A DNA stretch of 64,000 nucleotides from Bin103 sp002238925 (GCA_965208065.1 OZ242313.1:1550001-1614000), one strand, 5' to 3'. Counted from the stretch's first letter, positions 8,763-17,883 are shown. A program made the numbers and translations. Notes: generated from the letters alone by a model not told the origin.

Positions 8763-10505
8763 CTAATAGCCCATGCTCTCCTTCATGTTCTGGTCAATCC
8801 AGATCGGCGCGATATGGCGCCCGAGGCACCACACGCCGCAGGCGACTTCGCCGTAGTAGTTGCGTACCCACGGCCACCACATCACGTTCTGTCCCTTGTT
8901 GCCGATCGGGATGGTGACCACCTCGTCGAGCAGGATGTTCACCAGCTCACGCAGAGTCGCCTCGCGTTCGGCATTGTCCACGGTCTTCAGCGCTTCCCGG
9001 TAGCGGTCGGTCAGGTACTGGTTTTCGTAGTTCGCCCGGTTGCCGCCGTGTCCGACCGTGTACTGGTCGATCACGCCAAGCGTGTTGGGGTTGTTCCAGG
9101 GCGCCGTCATCACGCCGATATCGTAGCCTTCAAGCGAGTTGAACAGCGCCATCATGGCGGTCGGCTCCATCGCCCGAAGCTCCAGCTCCACGCCGATCTC
9201 GCCCCACAGGCTGGCGAAGATGTTGGCCATGTCGCCCCAGGTGCCGCCGGTCCACTGCAGGTTGTAGACCAAGTCTATCTTAAATCCGTCCGGGTAGCCG
9301 GCATCGGCCAGCATCTGCTTCGCCTTCTCCGGATCGTAGTTGAACAGCTCTTGCGTCTCCGGCGGCAGTGTATCGAGCGGCATCGACAGGTCGGTCGAAC
9401 TGTCCGAGAACATGTAAGCGGTGCCGTAGCCCCAGGCGCCGGCCACCAGCGTTTCCATGTCCATGCCGATCATCAGTGCGCGGCGTACGTCCTTGTTGGC
9501 CAGAATCGGATTGTTCTGATTCAGCGCCAGCGCCGGTGTCCAGTTCTCCACCCACTTCACCTTCTGCAGCTCAGGCGCCGAGCGTTCCAGTGTGTCTTCG
9601 AAGCTGGTCGAGACTACGAAGTTCAGGTCGATGCCGCCGGTGCGCAACGACGCGATCCGGGTCGATTCGTCCGGAATGATCGGCAGCACCAATTCGTCGA
9701 TGAACGGAATGTCGTCGTACACCACGCCGTCAATGGTGGTGGTGGCCCAGTAGTTGGGATTGCGCAGGTAGCGCGCGTGCGAGCCGACCACGTACTCGTC
9801 CACGATAAACGGTCCGGTGCCGACCAGGTTGTCGAAGCTGGCCGCGCCCGCCTCGACGTACTCGGGCGGCACGATGGCCGTGGACGAACTCCACTTGCCG
9901 AGCCTGAGCCACAGCGCGTTGAAGCCGTTGGTGTTCACTACCACGGTGTTTGGGCCGGTGGCCTCGACCGACTCGATGTAGCCGCCGTTTTCGGCCCGCG
10001 CCGAACCCATCCGGCTGTCGAGCGCGCGGTTCAGGCTGAACGCAACGTCGGCGGCGGTCATCTCGCGCGACTCCATGACGTGGTCCTTGCCGTCGGCGGC
10101 CCACATCACGCCCTCGCGGATGGTGAAGGTGATCTGCTCGTTGGTCACCTCCCAGCTCGTGGCCAGCGCTGGCCCGAGAAACTTCTCCGGCACCGCGCGG
10201 GTCACGTCGACGGTGTACTCGCCGGTACCGCGTGCGCCGAACTTCTCGAAGTCGGAGTCCTGCAGCGACTCGACCACCGCCTCGGTGTACTGGTTGGTCT
10301 GCCAGCCGCCGGTAGTGCGGTCCGCGGTGTTCGCCTCGCCGCCCCAATAGTACATGGTGAGCTTGCCGCCATGCGTCGGCGTCCCGTCCGGGGCCGCCTC
10401 CATCGCAGTCTCCTCGGCGCCGGTGGCGCCCAGTGGCAGAGCCACCAGTGCGAGCGCTGCCGCGAGCATGGCGACAGCCAGGAATGATCTGTCTGTTCGG
10501 GTCAT
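8763..10505 (-). CDS. Peptide/nickel-type ABC transporter substrate-binding protein
   Basis: Extracytoplasmic binding protein (family 5, DppA/OppA type) of 580 residues. It has a signal peptide with a hydrophobic core (LAVAMLAAALALVALPLG) followed by ATGAEE. Family features include SLNRALDSR, the domain-closing region VGTGPFIVDEYV and YNPEKA-like FNYDPEKAKQMLADAGYPDG. The frame stays open upstream, but I chose the ATG at 10505 because GGAAGG precedes it and the signal peptide begins there. It belongs to a leftward operon after dppB and dppC homologues. Its C-terminus ends with KESMGY, resembling KKSMGF in the second binding protein at 30 kb, so the two systems are related. Confidence 0.9.
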   Translation of the reverse strand: MTRTDRSFLAVAMLAAALALVALPLGATGAEETAMEAAPDGTPTHGGKLTMYYWGGEANTADRTTGGWQTNQYTEAVVESLQDSDFEKFGARGTGEYTVDVTRAVPEKFLGPALATSWEVTNEQITFTIREGVMWAADGKDHVMESREMTAADVAFSLNRALDSRMGSARAENGGYIESVEATGPNTVVVNTNGFNALWLRLGKWSSSTAIVPPEYVEAGAASFDNLVGTGPFIVDEYVVGSHARYLRNPNYWATTTIDGVVYDDIPFIDELVLPIIPDESTRIASLRTGGIDLNFVVSTSFEDTLERSAPELQKVKWVENWTPALALNQNNPILANKDVRRALMIGMDMETLVAGAWGYGTAYMFSDSSTDLSMPLDTLPPETQELFNYDPEKAKQMLADAGYPDGFKIDLVYNLQWTGGTWGDMANIFASLWGEIGVELELRAMEPTAMMALFNSLEGYDIGVMTAPWNNPNTLGVIDQYTVGHGGNRANYENQYLTDRYREALKTVDNAEREATLRELVNILLDEVVTIPIGNKGQNVMWWPWVRNYYGEVACGVWCLGRHIAPIWIDQNMKESMGY

Positions 10506-10602
10506 ATTCCTTCCTTCTCTTCCCATCACGATCTCGGCGCCGCGGCTACATTGCCGGAGCCGAGCCCACATGCGCTTGATTGTCAGTCCCTTTGTTACCT
10601 CC

Positions 10603-11619
10603 TCAATCCGTTGTCTGCTCCCTCGATCGGCGCCGCAACGATCCACGCCGGCTCCGGCGGTTCGTGCCGAGCACCCCGAAGCGGCCCGAGCCGCCGCGCA
10701 ACCGCGGGTCGAGCACGTCGCGCAGCGCGTCGCCGAACATGTTGACGCCATACACCACGATCGCCAGCGCCAGACCGGGCCAGATTACCATCCACGGCGC
10801 CAGGAACATGTAACGCCGCCCCGAGCCGCCGAGCATTCCGCCCCAACTCGGCGTCGGCGGTGGGATGCCGAGGCCCAGGAAGCTCAGACTGGCTTCGGTG
10901 AGAATCATCCCCGGCACCGTGATGCTGAACAGCACGATGATCGGGGCCATGACGTTGGGCAGGATGTGCCGCGCCAGAATGCCGGAGGTGCGGCTGCCGA
11001 CGGCGGTCGCCGCCTGCGTATAGACGTTCTCCTTCACCTTGATTACTTCGCCGCGCACGATGCGCGAGCCGCCGATCGCTCCGCCCAACCCGAGTACCAG
11101 GATGATCTCCAGCATGCCGGGACCGACCAGCGCCATGATCACCAGCAGCATGATCAGCCCCGGGATCGCCATTATGGCGTCCACGGCCCGCTGCAAGAGC
11201 AGGTCGAGCCGGCCGCCGACGTAGCCGCTTACCAGCCCGAGGAGGGTGGAGCCGACGGTCGAGATGGCGGACGCGGCCAGCCCGACGATAATAGAGATGC
11301 GCGCGCCGTAGATGACCCGGCTCAACAGGTCGCGGCCGAGATTGTCGGTGCCGAGCGGAAACTCGCGCGAGGGTGGGGCCAGAAACGCGTCCCTGTTTAC
11401 CTCGTTCATCCCGTACGGCGCCAGGACATCGGCGAAGATGCCGGTAAGCAGCAGGAGCAGCGTGATGGCGCCGCCGAATGCGCCGACCGGCTTCTCCTTG
11501 ACGAGCGTGCGCAGCGCGCGGAGCAGGAACCGCGACGAACCCGGTACCGTCGCGGTGGCCGCGGGGCGCGGTGCCGCGCGGGTGTTGACGGTGGCGGGGA
11601 CGCCTCGCAGATCCGCCAT
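10603..11619 (-). CDS. Peptide-type ABC transporter permease, DppC-like
   Basis: Inner-membrane permease of 338 residues. After a longer-than-usual N-terminal cytoplasmic tail it shows the OppC_N segment (VGAFGGAITLLLLLTGIFAD), then PLGTDNLGRDLLSR, the permease domain, and the EAA-type loop AATAVGSRTSGILARHILPN. The C-terminal signature NMFGDALRDVLDPRLRGG is intact; truncated copies of the same signature occur elsewhere in the window. The start lies two bases after the dppB-like stop, so the two are translationally close. No ATPase gene is found in this operon. Confidence 0.9.
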   Translation of the reverse strand: MADLRGVPATVNTRAAPRPAATATVPGSSRFLLRALRTLVKEKPVGAFGGAITLLLLLTGIFADVLAPYGMNEVNRDAFLAPPSREFPLGTDNLGRDLLSRVIYGARISIIVGLAASAISTVGSTLLGLVSGYVGGRLDLLLQRAVDAIMAIPGLIMLLVIMALVGPGMLEIILVLGLGGAIGGSRIVRGEVIKVKENVYTQAATAVGSRTSGILARHILPNVMAPIIVLFSITVPGMILTEASLSFLGLGIPPPTPSWGGMLGGSGRRYMFLAPWMVIWPGLALAIVVYGVNMFGDALRDVLDPRLRGGSGRFGVLGTNRRSRRGSLRRRSREQTTD

Positions 11620-11621
11620 GG

Positions 11622-12596
11622 CTACTGGTAGTGGATCCTCGGATCGAGCACGGCGTAGGTGAGGTCGACGAGCAGGTTGATCGCTACCTGGAAGATGCCG
11701 AACAGCAGTACCACGCCGCTGACCACGGTGTAGTCGCGGGTCACCACCGACTCCAGCAGCAGCCTGCCCATCCCCGGGAGGTTGAAGATCTGTTCGATGA
11801 TGACGGTGCCGCCGAGCAGCAGCGGCAGTTGCAGACCCACGATGGTGACGATCGGGATCAGCGCGTTCTTGAGGGCGTGGCGGGCGACGACGGTCTGCTC
11901 CTTAAGCCCCTTCGACCACGCCGTGCGCACATAGTCCTGGCGCAGCACCTCCAGCATCGTAGTGCGCATCATGCGCATGGTGCCGCCCGATATGCCCATG
12001 CCGAGCACGGCGGCGGCCACCAGGAACATCTGCAGGTTGGCGACCGGATCCGCGAAGAACTTGACGTAGGTGATCGGTGGCTGGTAGCCCCACCAGATCG
12101 ATGGAAACACGATTACCAGGGTACCGACCCAGAAGCCCGGCAGGGCGACCAGCCCGATGGCGACGCTGCGGGCGGCGTAGTCGGTAACCGTGTCCTGCCG
12201 CTGCGCCGAGTAGATGCCGATCGGGATGGCGATCAATTGACCGATCAGCAGTCCCAGGATGCCGAGTTCGAGGGTCACCGGCCAACGCACGGCGATGTCC
12301 TCAATCACGGGGGTGCGCCGCCACAGTGATTCGCCCAGGTCGCCGCTCCCGACGCGAGCGATCCACTCGGCGTACTGTTGCAGGATCGGCTTGTCGAGCC
12401 CTAGCTGCGCTTCAATGGTGGCGCGCGCGGCCTCGATCTCGCGGTTGTCCGAGGTCTCGCCGATCTGCATCTGCTGTGCGATGATCGCGTCGACGATATT
12501 GCCGGGGATCAGGCGCACCATCAGAAACACGATGATACTCACCAGGAAAACCGTAACCACTGCGAGCAGGAGGCGGCGGACTACATATGCGCGCAT
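11622..12596 (-). CDS. Peptide-type ABC transporter permease, DppB-like
   Basis: Inner-membrane permease of 324 residues with the typical N-terminal segment MRAYVVRRLLLAVVTVFLVS and the periplasmic block before the transmembrane domain. The coupling loop is RTAWSKGLKEQTVVARHALKN, and the tail VDLTYAVLDPRIHYQ is complete. It is the first gene of the leftward operon dppB-dppC-binding protein-propeller-dehydratase. The region upstream to about 12690 should hold the promoter; no clear consensus is visible. Confidence 0.9.
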   Translation of the reverse strand: MRAYVVRRLLLAVVTVFLVSIIVFLMVRLIPGNIVDAIIAQQMQIGETSDNREIEAARATIEAQLGLDKPILQQYAEWIARVGSGDLGESLWRRTPVIEDIAVRWPVTLELGILGLLIGQLIAIPIGIYSAQRQDTVTDYAARSVAIGLVALPGFWVGTLVIVFPSIWWGYQPPITYVKFFADPVANLQMFLVAAAVLGMGISGGTMRMMRTTMLEVLRQDYVRTAWSKGLKEQTVVARHALKNALIPIVTIVGLQLPLLLGGTVIIEQIFNLPGMGRLLLESVVTRDYTVVSGVVLLFGIFQVAINLLVDLTYAVLDPRIHYQ

Positions 12597-12886
12597 TCGA
12601 GTAAGCTTTGATCGTATTCCGAGTTGCTCGAACTGTCCACGGACGCGCCGTAGTAGCGTCCGTAGCGTAGCGACCGCGCCGGACCAGACAGCGTGTGGCA
12701 GACACGCTTCCTGCCGGGCATGATCGCAATGCCGCGATGGCGTTGTCGGTGCTCGGCCTGTTGCTGCGGATCCTGGCCTTCGGCGGCGCCCTGCACGGGC
12801 TGCACCCGCTGGCGGTGGGAGCCAAGTTCTTCGTGGACACGATTCGCGGCATCCCGATGCTGGTGATCATCCTGTACATCTGGATC

Positions 12887-14050
12887 TAGTGTCCTGTATC
12901 CTAAATCCTTTCACAGTACCTCTTGACTGATTCAAGGATTTGATCGGCGCTTTTGGTCCAGATGAATGGCTGAGGCTCCTCGTTGTAAACGGCCAAGTAG
13001 TCCTTGATCGCCTTTTCCAACGCGCCGGTGCTGCGATGGCTGCCGCGTCGGATCTGCTTCTCGGTGAGGGACGCGAACCAGCGTTCCACTTGGTTGAGCC
13101 AGGAAGCACTGGTGGGGGTGAAGTGCACGTGGAAGTGCGGTCGGCGGGCCAGCCAGTCATGAACCATCGCCGTCTTGTGGGTACCGTAGTTGTCCAGCAC
13201 CAGATGAACATCGAGCCCCTCCGGGACCACTTTGGCGATGATATTCAGGAACTTCCGGAACTCAACGGCGCGGTGGCGCCGGTAGCACTTGCCGACTACT
13301 TCACCAGTGGCCACGTTCAGAGCCGCGAACAGCGACGTGGTCCCGTGGCGCCGGTAGTCGTGCGTACGTCGTTCCGGTAGCCCAGGACGCATCGGGAGCA
13401 CCGGTTGCATGCGGTCCAAGGCTTGAATCTGAGACTTCTCGTCCACGCACAACACCACCGCCCGCTCCGGCGGATGCAGGTACAGGCCGACGATATCGCG
13501 CACCTTCTCGATGAACAGCGGGTCGCGCGACAGCTTGAAGGTCTCGTAGCGATGCGGCTTCAAGCAGAATGCCCGCCAGATTCGACTCACCGTCGCCGCG
13601 CTCAACCCGCATTCCTTGGCCATCGAGCGCGTGCTCCAGTGCGTGGCATCCCGCGGCAGCGACTCCAGAGTCTTGACTACCACACGCTCCACATCCTCGT
13701 CTCCGACCGTGCGCGGTGCTCCAGGTCGCGGCTCGTCTAACAACCCGTCACAGCCGTCGCCCAGAAACCGTCGCCGCCACTTGCCGACCGTCGCGCGCGT
13801 GGTGCCAAGTTCGTCAGCTACTTCCATGTCACTCTTCCCGGCCGTGGTCTCCAGGATGATCCGCGCTCGCAAGGCCAGCGCCTGCGATGTCGTCGTTCGT
13901 CTTACCCAGCGCTGCAATTCCTGCAGTTGCTCATCAGACGGTTCTGGAATCTGCCGGGTGTGATGGTTCGCCACTTCGATCCTCCCTGGTACGGGCGAAC
14001 CGTAGCACATTCCCGATCTACTGGTCAATGACTTACGATACGCTACACTA
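12887..14050. mobile_element. IS630-family insertion sequence, intact copy (1164 bp with TA)
   Basis: The element is bounded by TA dinucleotides at 12887-12888 and 14049-14050, the expected IS630 target. The ends are imperfect inverted repeats: TAGTGTCCTGTATCCTAA on the left and, read inward from the right, TAGTGTAGCGTATCGTAA. It holds one transposase gene in leftward orientation. A near-identical copy of the same 1164 bp lies at 40924-45321, there split by another element, which implies recent mobility. Confidence 0.9.
12901..13974 (-). CDS. IS630-family transposase
   Basis: DDE transposase of 357 residues. The N-terminal helix-turn-helix (MEVADELGTTRATVGKWRRR) binds the element ends. The catalytic residues lie in LCVDEKSQIQALDR, LVLDNYGTHK and SWLNQVERWF, so the D-D-E triad is complete. 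The frame stays open upstream, but GTG at 13974 is the start: GGAGG lies 7 bases before it and the element ends soon after. It differs from the split copy at 41 kb by at least one residue (MAKECG versus MAQECG). It is probably active. Confidence 0.92.
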   Translation of the reverse strand: MANHHTRQIPEPSDEQLQELQRWVRRTTTSQALALRARIILETTAGKSDMEVADELGTTRATVGKWRRRFLGDGCDGLLDEPRPGAPRTVGDEDVERVVVKTLESLPRDATHWSTRSMAKECGLSAATVSRIWRAFCLKPHRYETFKLSRDPLFIEKVRDIVGLYLHPPERAVVLCVDEKSQIQALDRMQPVLPMRPGLPERRTHDYRRHGTTSLFAALNVATGEVVGKCYRRHRAVEFRKFLNIIAKVVPEGLDVHLVLDNYGTHKTAMVHDWLARRPHFHVHFTPTSASWLNQVERWFASLTEKQIRRGSHRSTGALEKAIKDYLAVYNEEPQPFIWTKSADQILESVKRYCERI

Positions 14051-14100
14051 GCGCCGCTACGAGTAGCGGCACGCTTGCCCGACTGGTGGTAGCATCGCCC

Positions 14101-14964
14101 ATGACCAAGCGCGACGAACTGATCGAGAGAGGATACTTCGTGGAGAGAGCCGTGTTGAGCGCGGCGGACATGCAGATATGCAAGAGCCGGCTGCGCGAGG
14201 TGGCGCGTCACATCGACTACTATCGCGACAAGATCCGGCTGATCGTGGATGTGCAGGACGAATCTTACCGAGATCACCCGGACCCGCTCCGCCGGTTTGA
14301 TTGGATCAATGAGATTTCCTTCCGAGATCCCGTGTTGTGGCGATATGCCGCCGCACAACCGCGGCTGATCGAACTGGCGATGGAAGTGCTTGGACCGGAC
14401 ATCTTCCCGCTCAACGGGGGCGGCTTCTTCATGAAGCCTCCCCGGTACGGCGGTGAAGTACCGTGGCACCAGGACGCAAGTCCGTTCGACGGTTCCGGAG
14501 GGACTCCGGTGCCGGTACTGTTCGATTTCTGGCTGGGTCTGGATGCGGCCGGGATCGACAATGGCTGCATGGAGCTGATTCCCGGATCCCATCTGCTCGG
14601 CCGCCTCGAACACAAGGACACCGGCAAGATCCTGACCGAAGTGGACCCTTTCAGACACGGATTTTCGCACAGCGACGTCGTCGCCATCGAAACGGATCCG
14701 GGAGACGTCATCGTGTGGCACCAGGACATGATTCATCGCTCGCCACCGAATCGCTCGGATCGCCCGAGGATCGGCAAAGCAAGTGTGTACATGTCAGGCA
14801 CGGATGAGGCGGCGGTTCGGATGATGAATAACCCCAAGGGAACCATGGGCGGGAATCGTCCCCCCATCTGCCTTGACGGGAAGGTCTGCAAACTTACTCG
14901 ATCAATCGTGGCACCGGAGCTTCGAACAAGCGGCGAAAAGCTAAACCCTCCGGGTCGTCCGTGA
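14101..14964 (+). CDS. PhyH-family Fe(II)/2-oxoglutarate dioxygenase
   Basis: Phytanoyl-CoA dioxygenase family protein of 287 residues. Iron ligands appear in VPWHQDASPF (HxD) and in the distal-His region VIVWHQDMIHRSPPNRS, with the Arg that binds 2-oxoglutarate nearby. FWLGLDAAGIDNGCMELIPGSH is the family's hallmark block. The start at ATG 14101 is preferred over the GTG at 14086. Its base composition is slightly less GC-rich than its neighbours. It follows the decayed permease copy, mirroring the permease-dioxygenase pair at the left edge. Substrate unknown. Confidence 0.85.
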   Translation: MTKRDELIERGYFVERAVLSAADMQICKSRLREVARHIDYYRDKIRLIVDVQDESYRDHPDPLRRFDWINEISFRDPVLWRYAAAQPRLIELAMEVLGPDIFPLNGGGFFMKPPRYGGEVPWHQDASPFDGSGGTPVPVLFDFWLGLDAAGIDNGCMELIPGSHLLGRLEHKDTGKILTEVDPFRHGFSHSDVVAIETDPGDVIVWHQDMIHRSPPNRSDRPRIGKASVYMSGTDEAAVRMMNNPKGTMGGNRPPICLDGKVCKLTRSIVAPELRTSGEKLNPPGRP

Positions 14965-14978
14965 GCCGTTGATGGTTC

Positions 14979-15104
14979 TCAAACCGACGTGACGGCGTTG
15001 GCGCCGAGCCGGCCCCCGCCGCCTCTGAGCCGCGGGTCGAGCAGGTCGCGCATGGCATCGCCGAACATGTTCAGCTGTACACCACGAGGGTCAGGCCGAG
15101 ACCC
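14979..15104 (-). pseudogene. DppC permease C-terminal fragment
   Basis: The reverse strand reads GLGLTLVVYS and then, after a frameshift, NMFGDAMRDLLDPRLRGGGG. This is the end of a DppC-type permease like those at 10.6 and 33.0 kb. Everything upstream of this tail is missing, and the fragment abuts the truncated nucleotidyltransferase gene. Confidence 0.7.
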
Positions 15105-15489
15105 ACGGCCCGGCGCCGAGGGTCTCTGCGGTGTTGTGTGGCACGTCGATCTCCACCGTGCTCGCGCCCACCTCGACACCCGCCACGTCGTAGTTGCAGT
15201 AGTACTGACGGTCCCCGGCAAGCCACGCGGGCTCCTGCAATGCCCGGAACTCGGCCATGGCCGCGGCAAACTGGTCGACCGTCTCACGCTTCCGGCAAAG
15301 GATGTCGATGTCGCGTACCGGCAGCGCGACCCCCTGCAGCAGGGCTGCCGCCGTCCCCACCAGCCGGTAGGGGATTTCCGGCTCCCAAACGGCCAGTACC
15401 GTATCGAGCGTGTCCGCCGCCCGTTCCCGTGTGAGCGTGGGGTTGTCGTCAGCTGCCACCGTCGACCCTGGAGGCACGGTCCCTGTCAC
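15091..15489 (-). CDS. Truncated nucleotidyltransferase-like protein
   Basis: The frame gives 132 residues with a minimal nucleotidyltransferase look: YRLVGTAAALLQGVALPVRDIDILC contains the D-x-D motif. It ends EIDVPHNTAETLGAGPWVSA, where the sequence passes into the DppC fragment, so the natural C-terminus has probably been replaced; intact relatives are usually longer. The start is GTG at 15489, overlapping the 3' end of the amidohydrolase gene. It may still make a short protein, but I regard it as damaged. Confidence 0.5.
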   Translation of the reverse strand: MTGTVPPGSTVAADDNPTLTRERAADTLDTVLAVWEPEIPYRLVGTAAALLQGVALPVRDIDILCRKRETVDQFAAAMAEFRALQEPAWLAGDRQYYCNYDVAGVEVGASTVEIDVPHNTAETLGAGPWVSA

Positions 15490-16558
15490 TGGCGGTGGCG
15501 GGGGGAAGGGGCAGGCGGTACAGGCGGGCGGCGTTGGCGTGGAACACGGCCTCGTGCATGTCGGCGGGGAGGTGGCGGGCGATTACGGTGGGTGAGTCGA
15601 AATCAAAGTGAGGGTAGTCGCTGGAGTACATCAGTACCTGCTCCGCCGCGATGCTGCGCAGCAGGGCGGCCAGGTGGGCCGGGTCGTCGGGGTTCTCCAT
15701 CGGCTGGGTGGTGAGCCGCACGTTGCGGTGCAGGTAGTGCAGCGGCGGCTTGTCCATCCACGGCACCTCGGCGCGCATCGAGCGCCAGTGGTCGGTGAGG
15801 CGCCATATGAGCGGCGCCAGCCAGGCCACCCCGCCCTCCACCAGCACCACCGTGAGGCCGGGGTAGCGCTCGAACACGCCCTCGGTGATGAAGCTCACCA
15901 GGTGCGCCTGGAAGCCGAGCGACAGCAGGGTGTGCCACTCCACCAGGTGGGTGGGGTAGCCGGGCGTGGGCGCCGCGTTGATGCCGGCGCCGTCGGTGCC
16001 GGGGTGGATGGCGAACGGCAGCCCCAGCTTTTCGCACTGCTCGTAGATGGGGTGGTACTGGCGCTGGCCGAACGGGGCGCGCGCCCCGGAGTCGACCATC
16101 ACCTGCACCACGCACTCGTGGCCGCCGATGCGCTCGATCTCGGCGGCCGCGGCCTGCGGATCCTGCTGTGCCACGTTGACCGAGCCGCGGAAGCAGCCGT
16201 CGGCGTTGTAGGCGGACAGCCAGGTGTCGGCCAGCCAGTCGTTGAACGCGCGGCACAGCGCGGTGGCGTAGTCGGGATCGGGGTACATGTTGGCGAACAC
16301 GCGCGGCAGCAGGATGGCGTGGCGGATGCCGTACTGGTCGATCAGTTGGCGGCGCAGGGTGTCGGGATCGGTGCCGGGGCGCCCGCCGCCGGGGGCGAAC
16401 GCGTCCTGCCGGGAGCCGTGCAGCGGCGGCTTGGACTGGTAGAAGGGGCGCGACTCGCCGCGATACCAGTGTTTCCAAGGCAGCGGCAGGTACTTCTGCA
16501 GTTCCTCGGGGTCGCGCGGGTAGACGTGGACGTCACAGTCGACGATCGGGTGATCCAT
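15449..16558 (-). CDS. Amidohydrolase family 2 (TIM-barrel) protein
   Basis: Metal-dependent hydrolase or decarboxylase of 369 residues, of the 2-amino-3-carboxymuconate-6-semialdehyde decarboxylase-like superfamily. It begins with the metal-binding DCDVHVYP, shows FAIHPGTDGAG in the middle and the terminal catalytic Asp in LMYSSDYPHFD. An ATG at 16558 was preferred to the TTG at 16573. It follows the sulfatase on the same strand with a short gap, so the two are probably cotranscribed. The likely job is cleavage of a cyclic or aromatic intermediate; the substrate is unknown. Confidence 0.82.
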   Translation of the reverse strand: MDHPIVDCDVHVYPRDPEELQKYLPLPWKHWYRGESRPFYQSKPPLHGSRQDAFAPGGGRPGTDPDTLRRQLIDQYGIRHAILLPRVFANMYPDPDYATALCRAFNDWLADTWLSAYNADGCFRGSVNVAQQDPQAAAAEIERIGGHECVVQVMVDSGARAPFGQRQYHPIYEQCEKLGLPFAIHPGTDGAGINAAPTPGYPTHLVEWHTLLSLGFQAHLVSFITEGVFERYPGLTVVLVEGGVAWLAPLIWRLTDHWRSMRAEVPWMDKPPLHYLHRNVRLTTQPMENPDDPAHLAALLRSIAAEQVLMYSSDYPHFDFDSPTVIARHLPADMHEAVFHANAARLYRLPLPPATASDRDRASRVDGGS

Positions 16559-16569
16559 ATGTGGGTCTA

Positions 16570-17883
16570 TCAACCGAAATACTCGTTCCTGCCGCGGTCC
16601 GCGACCCGAGGATAGCGGATCAGGAAGCGGGTGATCTCGGCGAGCAGCTCTTGCTGCCGGTCGCGATAGGCGGGATCGTCGAATCGATTCACCAGCTCGT
16701 CCGGATCGTCGGCCAGATCGTACAGTTCACTTCTGTCATCGGCGTAGAAGTTGAGCTTGAGACTCTCGGTTCGTGCCATCTGACCTTCCTGCAGCATCGC
16801 ATGCACGACCCGCCGGTGCACGATGCCGGCGATGCCGGCGGCGCCGGGGTCCGTCACCACAGGAACAAGACTGCGCCCGGCAAGCGCCTGCACGCCGTCG
16901 GGACGCGGCACGCCGAGCAGGTCGCATATGGTCGGGAACAGGTCCACCATCTCGACCATCTGCTGCCGGTCGGCGCCAGCGTGGGCAGCGCCCGGCAGGC
17001 GGATTACCAGCGGCACCCGGATCGACGCCTCGTACAGGTTGCCCATCTTGCCCGCCATGCCGTGCTCGCCGAGTTGGTCGCCATGGTCGGACACCAGCAC
17101 CACGAGAGTGTCGTCAAGCGTGTCGTTGGCGCGCAGCGAGGCCAAGATGCGGCCGACACAGTCGTCGAGCAGCGTGATCAGCGTCAGGTAGGCGGCAATC
17201 ACCTGCCGGCGCGTGGCGTCGGGATAGGAGTCCCAGCGCCGGCGCGGGACGCCCTGGATTGACGGCCGCGCGGCGTTGTCCCGCGCCGACGGCCGCGGCG
17301 GCAGCGTGATCCGGTCCGGCGAGTAGAGGTCGGCGTACTCGCGCGGTGGATAGAGTGGCGGATGAGGTGCGTAGATGCCGACGAACGCCGCGAACGGTAC
17401 GCCGCCGGCGCGGGCCCGCAGGTAGTCGTCGAATTGCCGGCAGGCCACGAAGTCGCAGTACTCCTCTGCCGGCCCCTCGAACACGCCGGTGATCCGGGCG
17501 GCATCCTCCAGGTAACCGTGGTTCTCGAACCCCATGGTGGCCACCTTGTCGTAGGTGACCGACCGGAAGCCGCGGTTGGTGGCGTGCGTCTTGCCCAACG
17601 CTACGCAGTCGAAACCGTGCGCGGACAGGTGGTGGCCGAGGTCGCGCTCGCCGGCCGGCAGGCGGTGCGTATTGTGCAGTACCCCGATCTGGTGCGGGTA
17701 GCGCCCGGTAATCAGCGAGGCGCGCGACGGCACGCACACCGGGTAGTTGGCAAAGCAGTTGTGGAACGTCAGCGCCTCGCTGCGCAGCGCGTCGATGTTC
17801 GGGGTGCGCACGAATGGATACTTGTCGTGGTACAGCACGTCCTTGCGCGCCTCGTCGGACATGATCAGCACCAGGTTGGGCAT
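16570..17883 (-). CDS. Type I sulfatase
   Basis: Arylsulfatase-family hydrolase of 437 residues. The N-terminal metal site is LVLIMSDEARKD, and the sulfatase signature is CVPSRASLITGRYP, in which the Cys becomes formylglycine after modification. The second metal region is VVLVSDHGDQLGEHG. No signal peptide is seen, so it probably acts in the cytoplasm. The start at 17883 has GGAGG at good spacing; the ATG at 17904 is an alternative. A maturase (anaerobic or formylglycine-generating) must be encoded elsewhere. It is divergent from the Rieske gene. Confidence 0.88.
   Translation of the reverse strand: MPNLVLIMSDEARKDVLYHDKYPFVRTPNIDALRSEALTFHNCFANYPVCVPSRASLITGRYPHQIGVLHNTHRLPAGERDLGHHLSAHGFDCVALGKTHATNRGFRSVTYDKVATMGFENHGYLEDAARITGVFEGPAEEYCDFVACRQFDDYLRARAGGVPFAAFVGIYAPHPPLYPPREYADLYSPDRITLPPRPSARDNAARPSIQGVPRRRWDSYPDATRRQVIAAYLTLITLLDDCVGRILASLRANDTLDDTLVVLVSDHGDQLGEHGMAGKMGNLYEASIRVPLVIRLPGAAHAGADRQQMVEMVDLFPTICDLLGVPRPDGVQALAGRSLVPVVTDPGAAGIAGIVHRRVVHAMLQEGQMARTESLKLNFYADDRSELYDLADDPDELVNRFDDPAYRDRQQELLAEITRFLIRYPRVADRGRNEYFG

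Larger units (their letters stand above)
12692..14085 (+). pseudogene. Decayed copy of the amino-acid permease, split by IS630
   Basis: Bases 12692-12886 closely match 745-931 of the permease at the left edge (shared peptide FGGALHGLHPLAVGA). Bases 14051-14080 match its last codons (RRYE then RHA). About 420 bases between these parts are missing, joining LYI directly to WI in frame, and codon GAG of the parent is TAG here. The IS630 element sits exactly at this TA. It is a dead duplicate: first deleted internally, then hit by the transposon. As with the parent copy, a 2-oxoglutarate dioxygenase gene follows. Confidence 0.75.

Noticed and set aside
12901..14736. Single 611-residue fusion of a dioxygenase-antisense segment with the transposase
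   Set aside because: The upstream part is the antisense of the PhyH gene; the IS end and the strong ribosome site place the transposase start at 13974.
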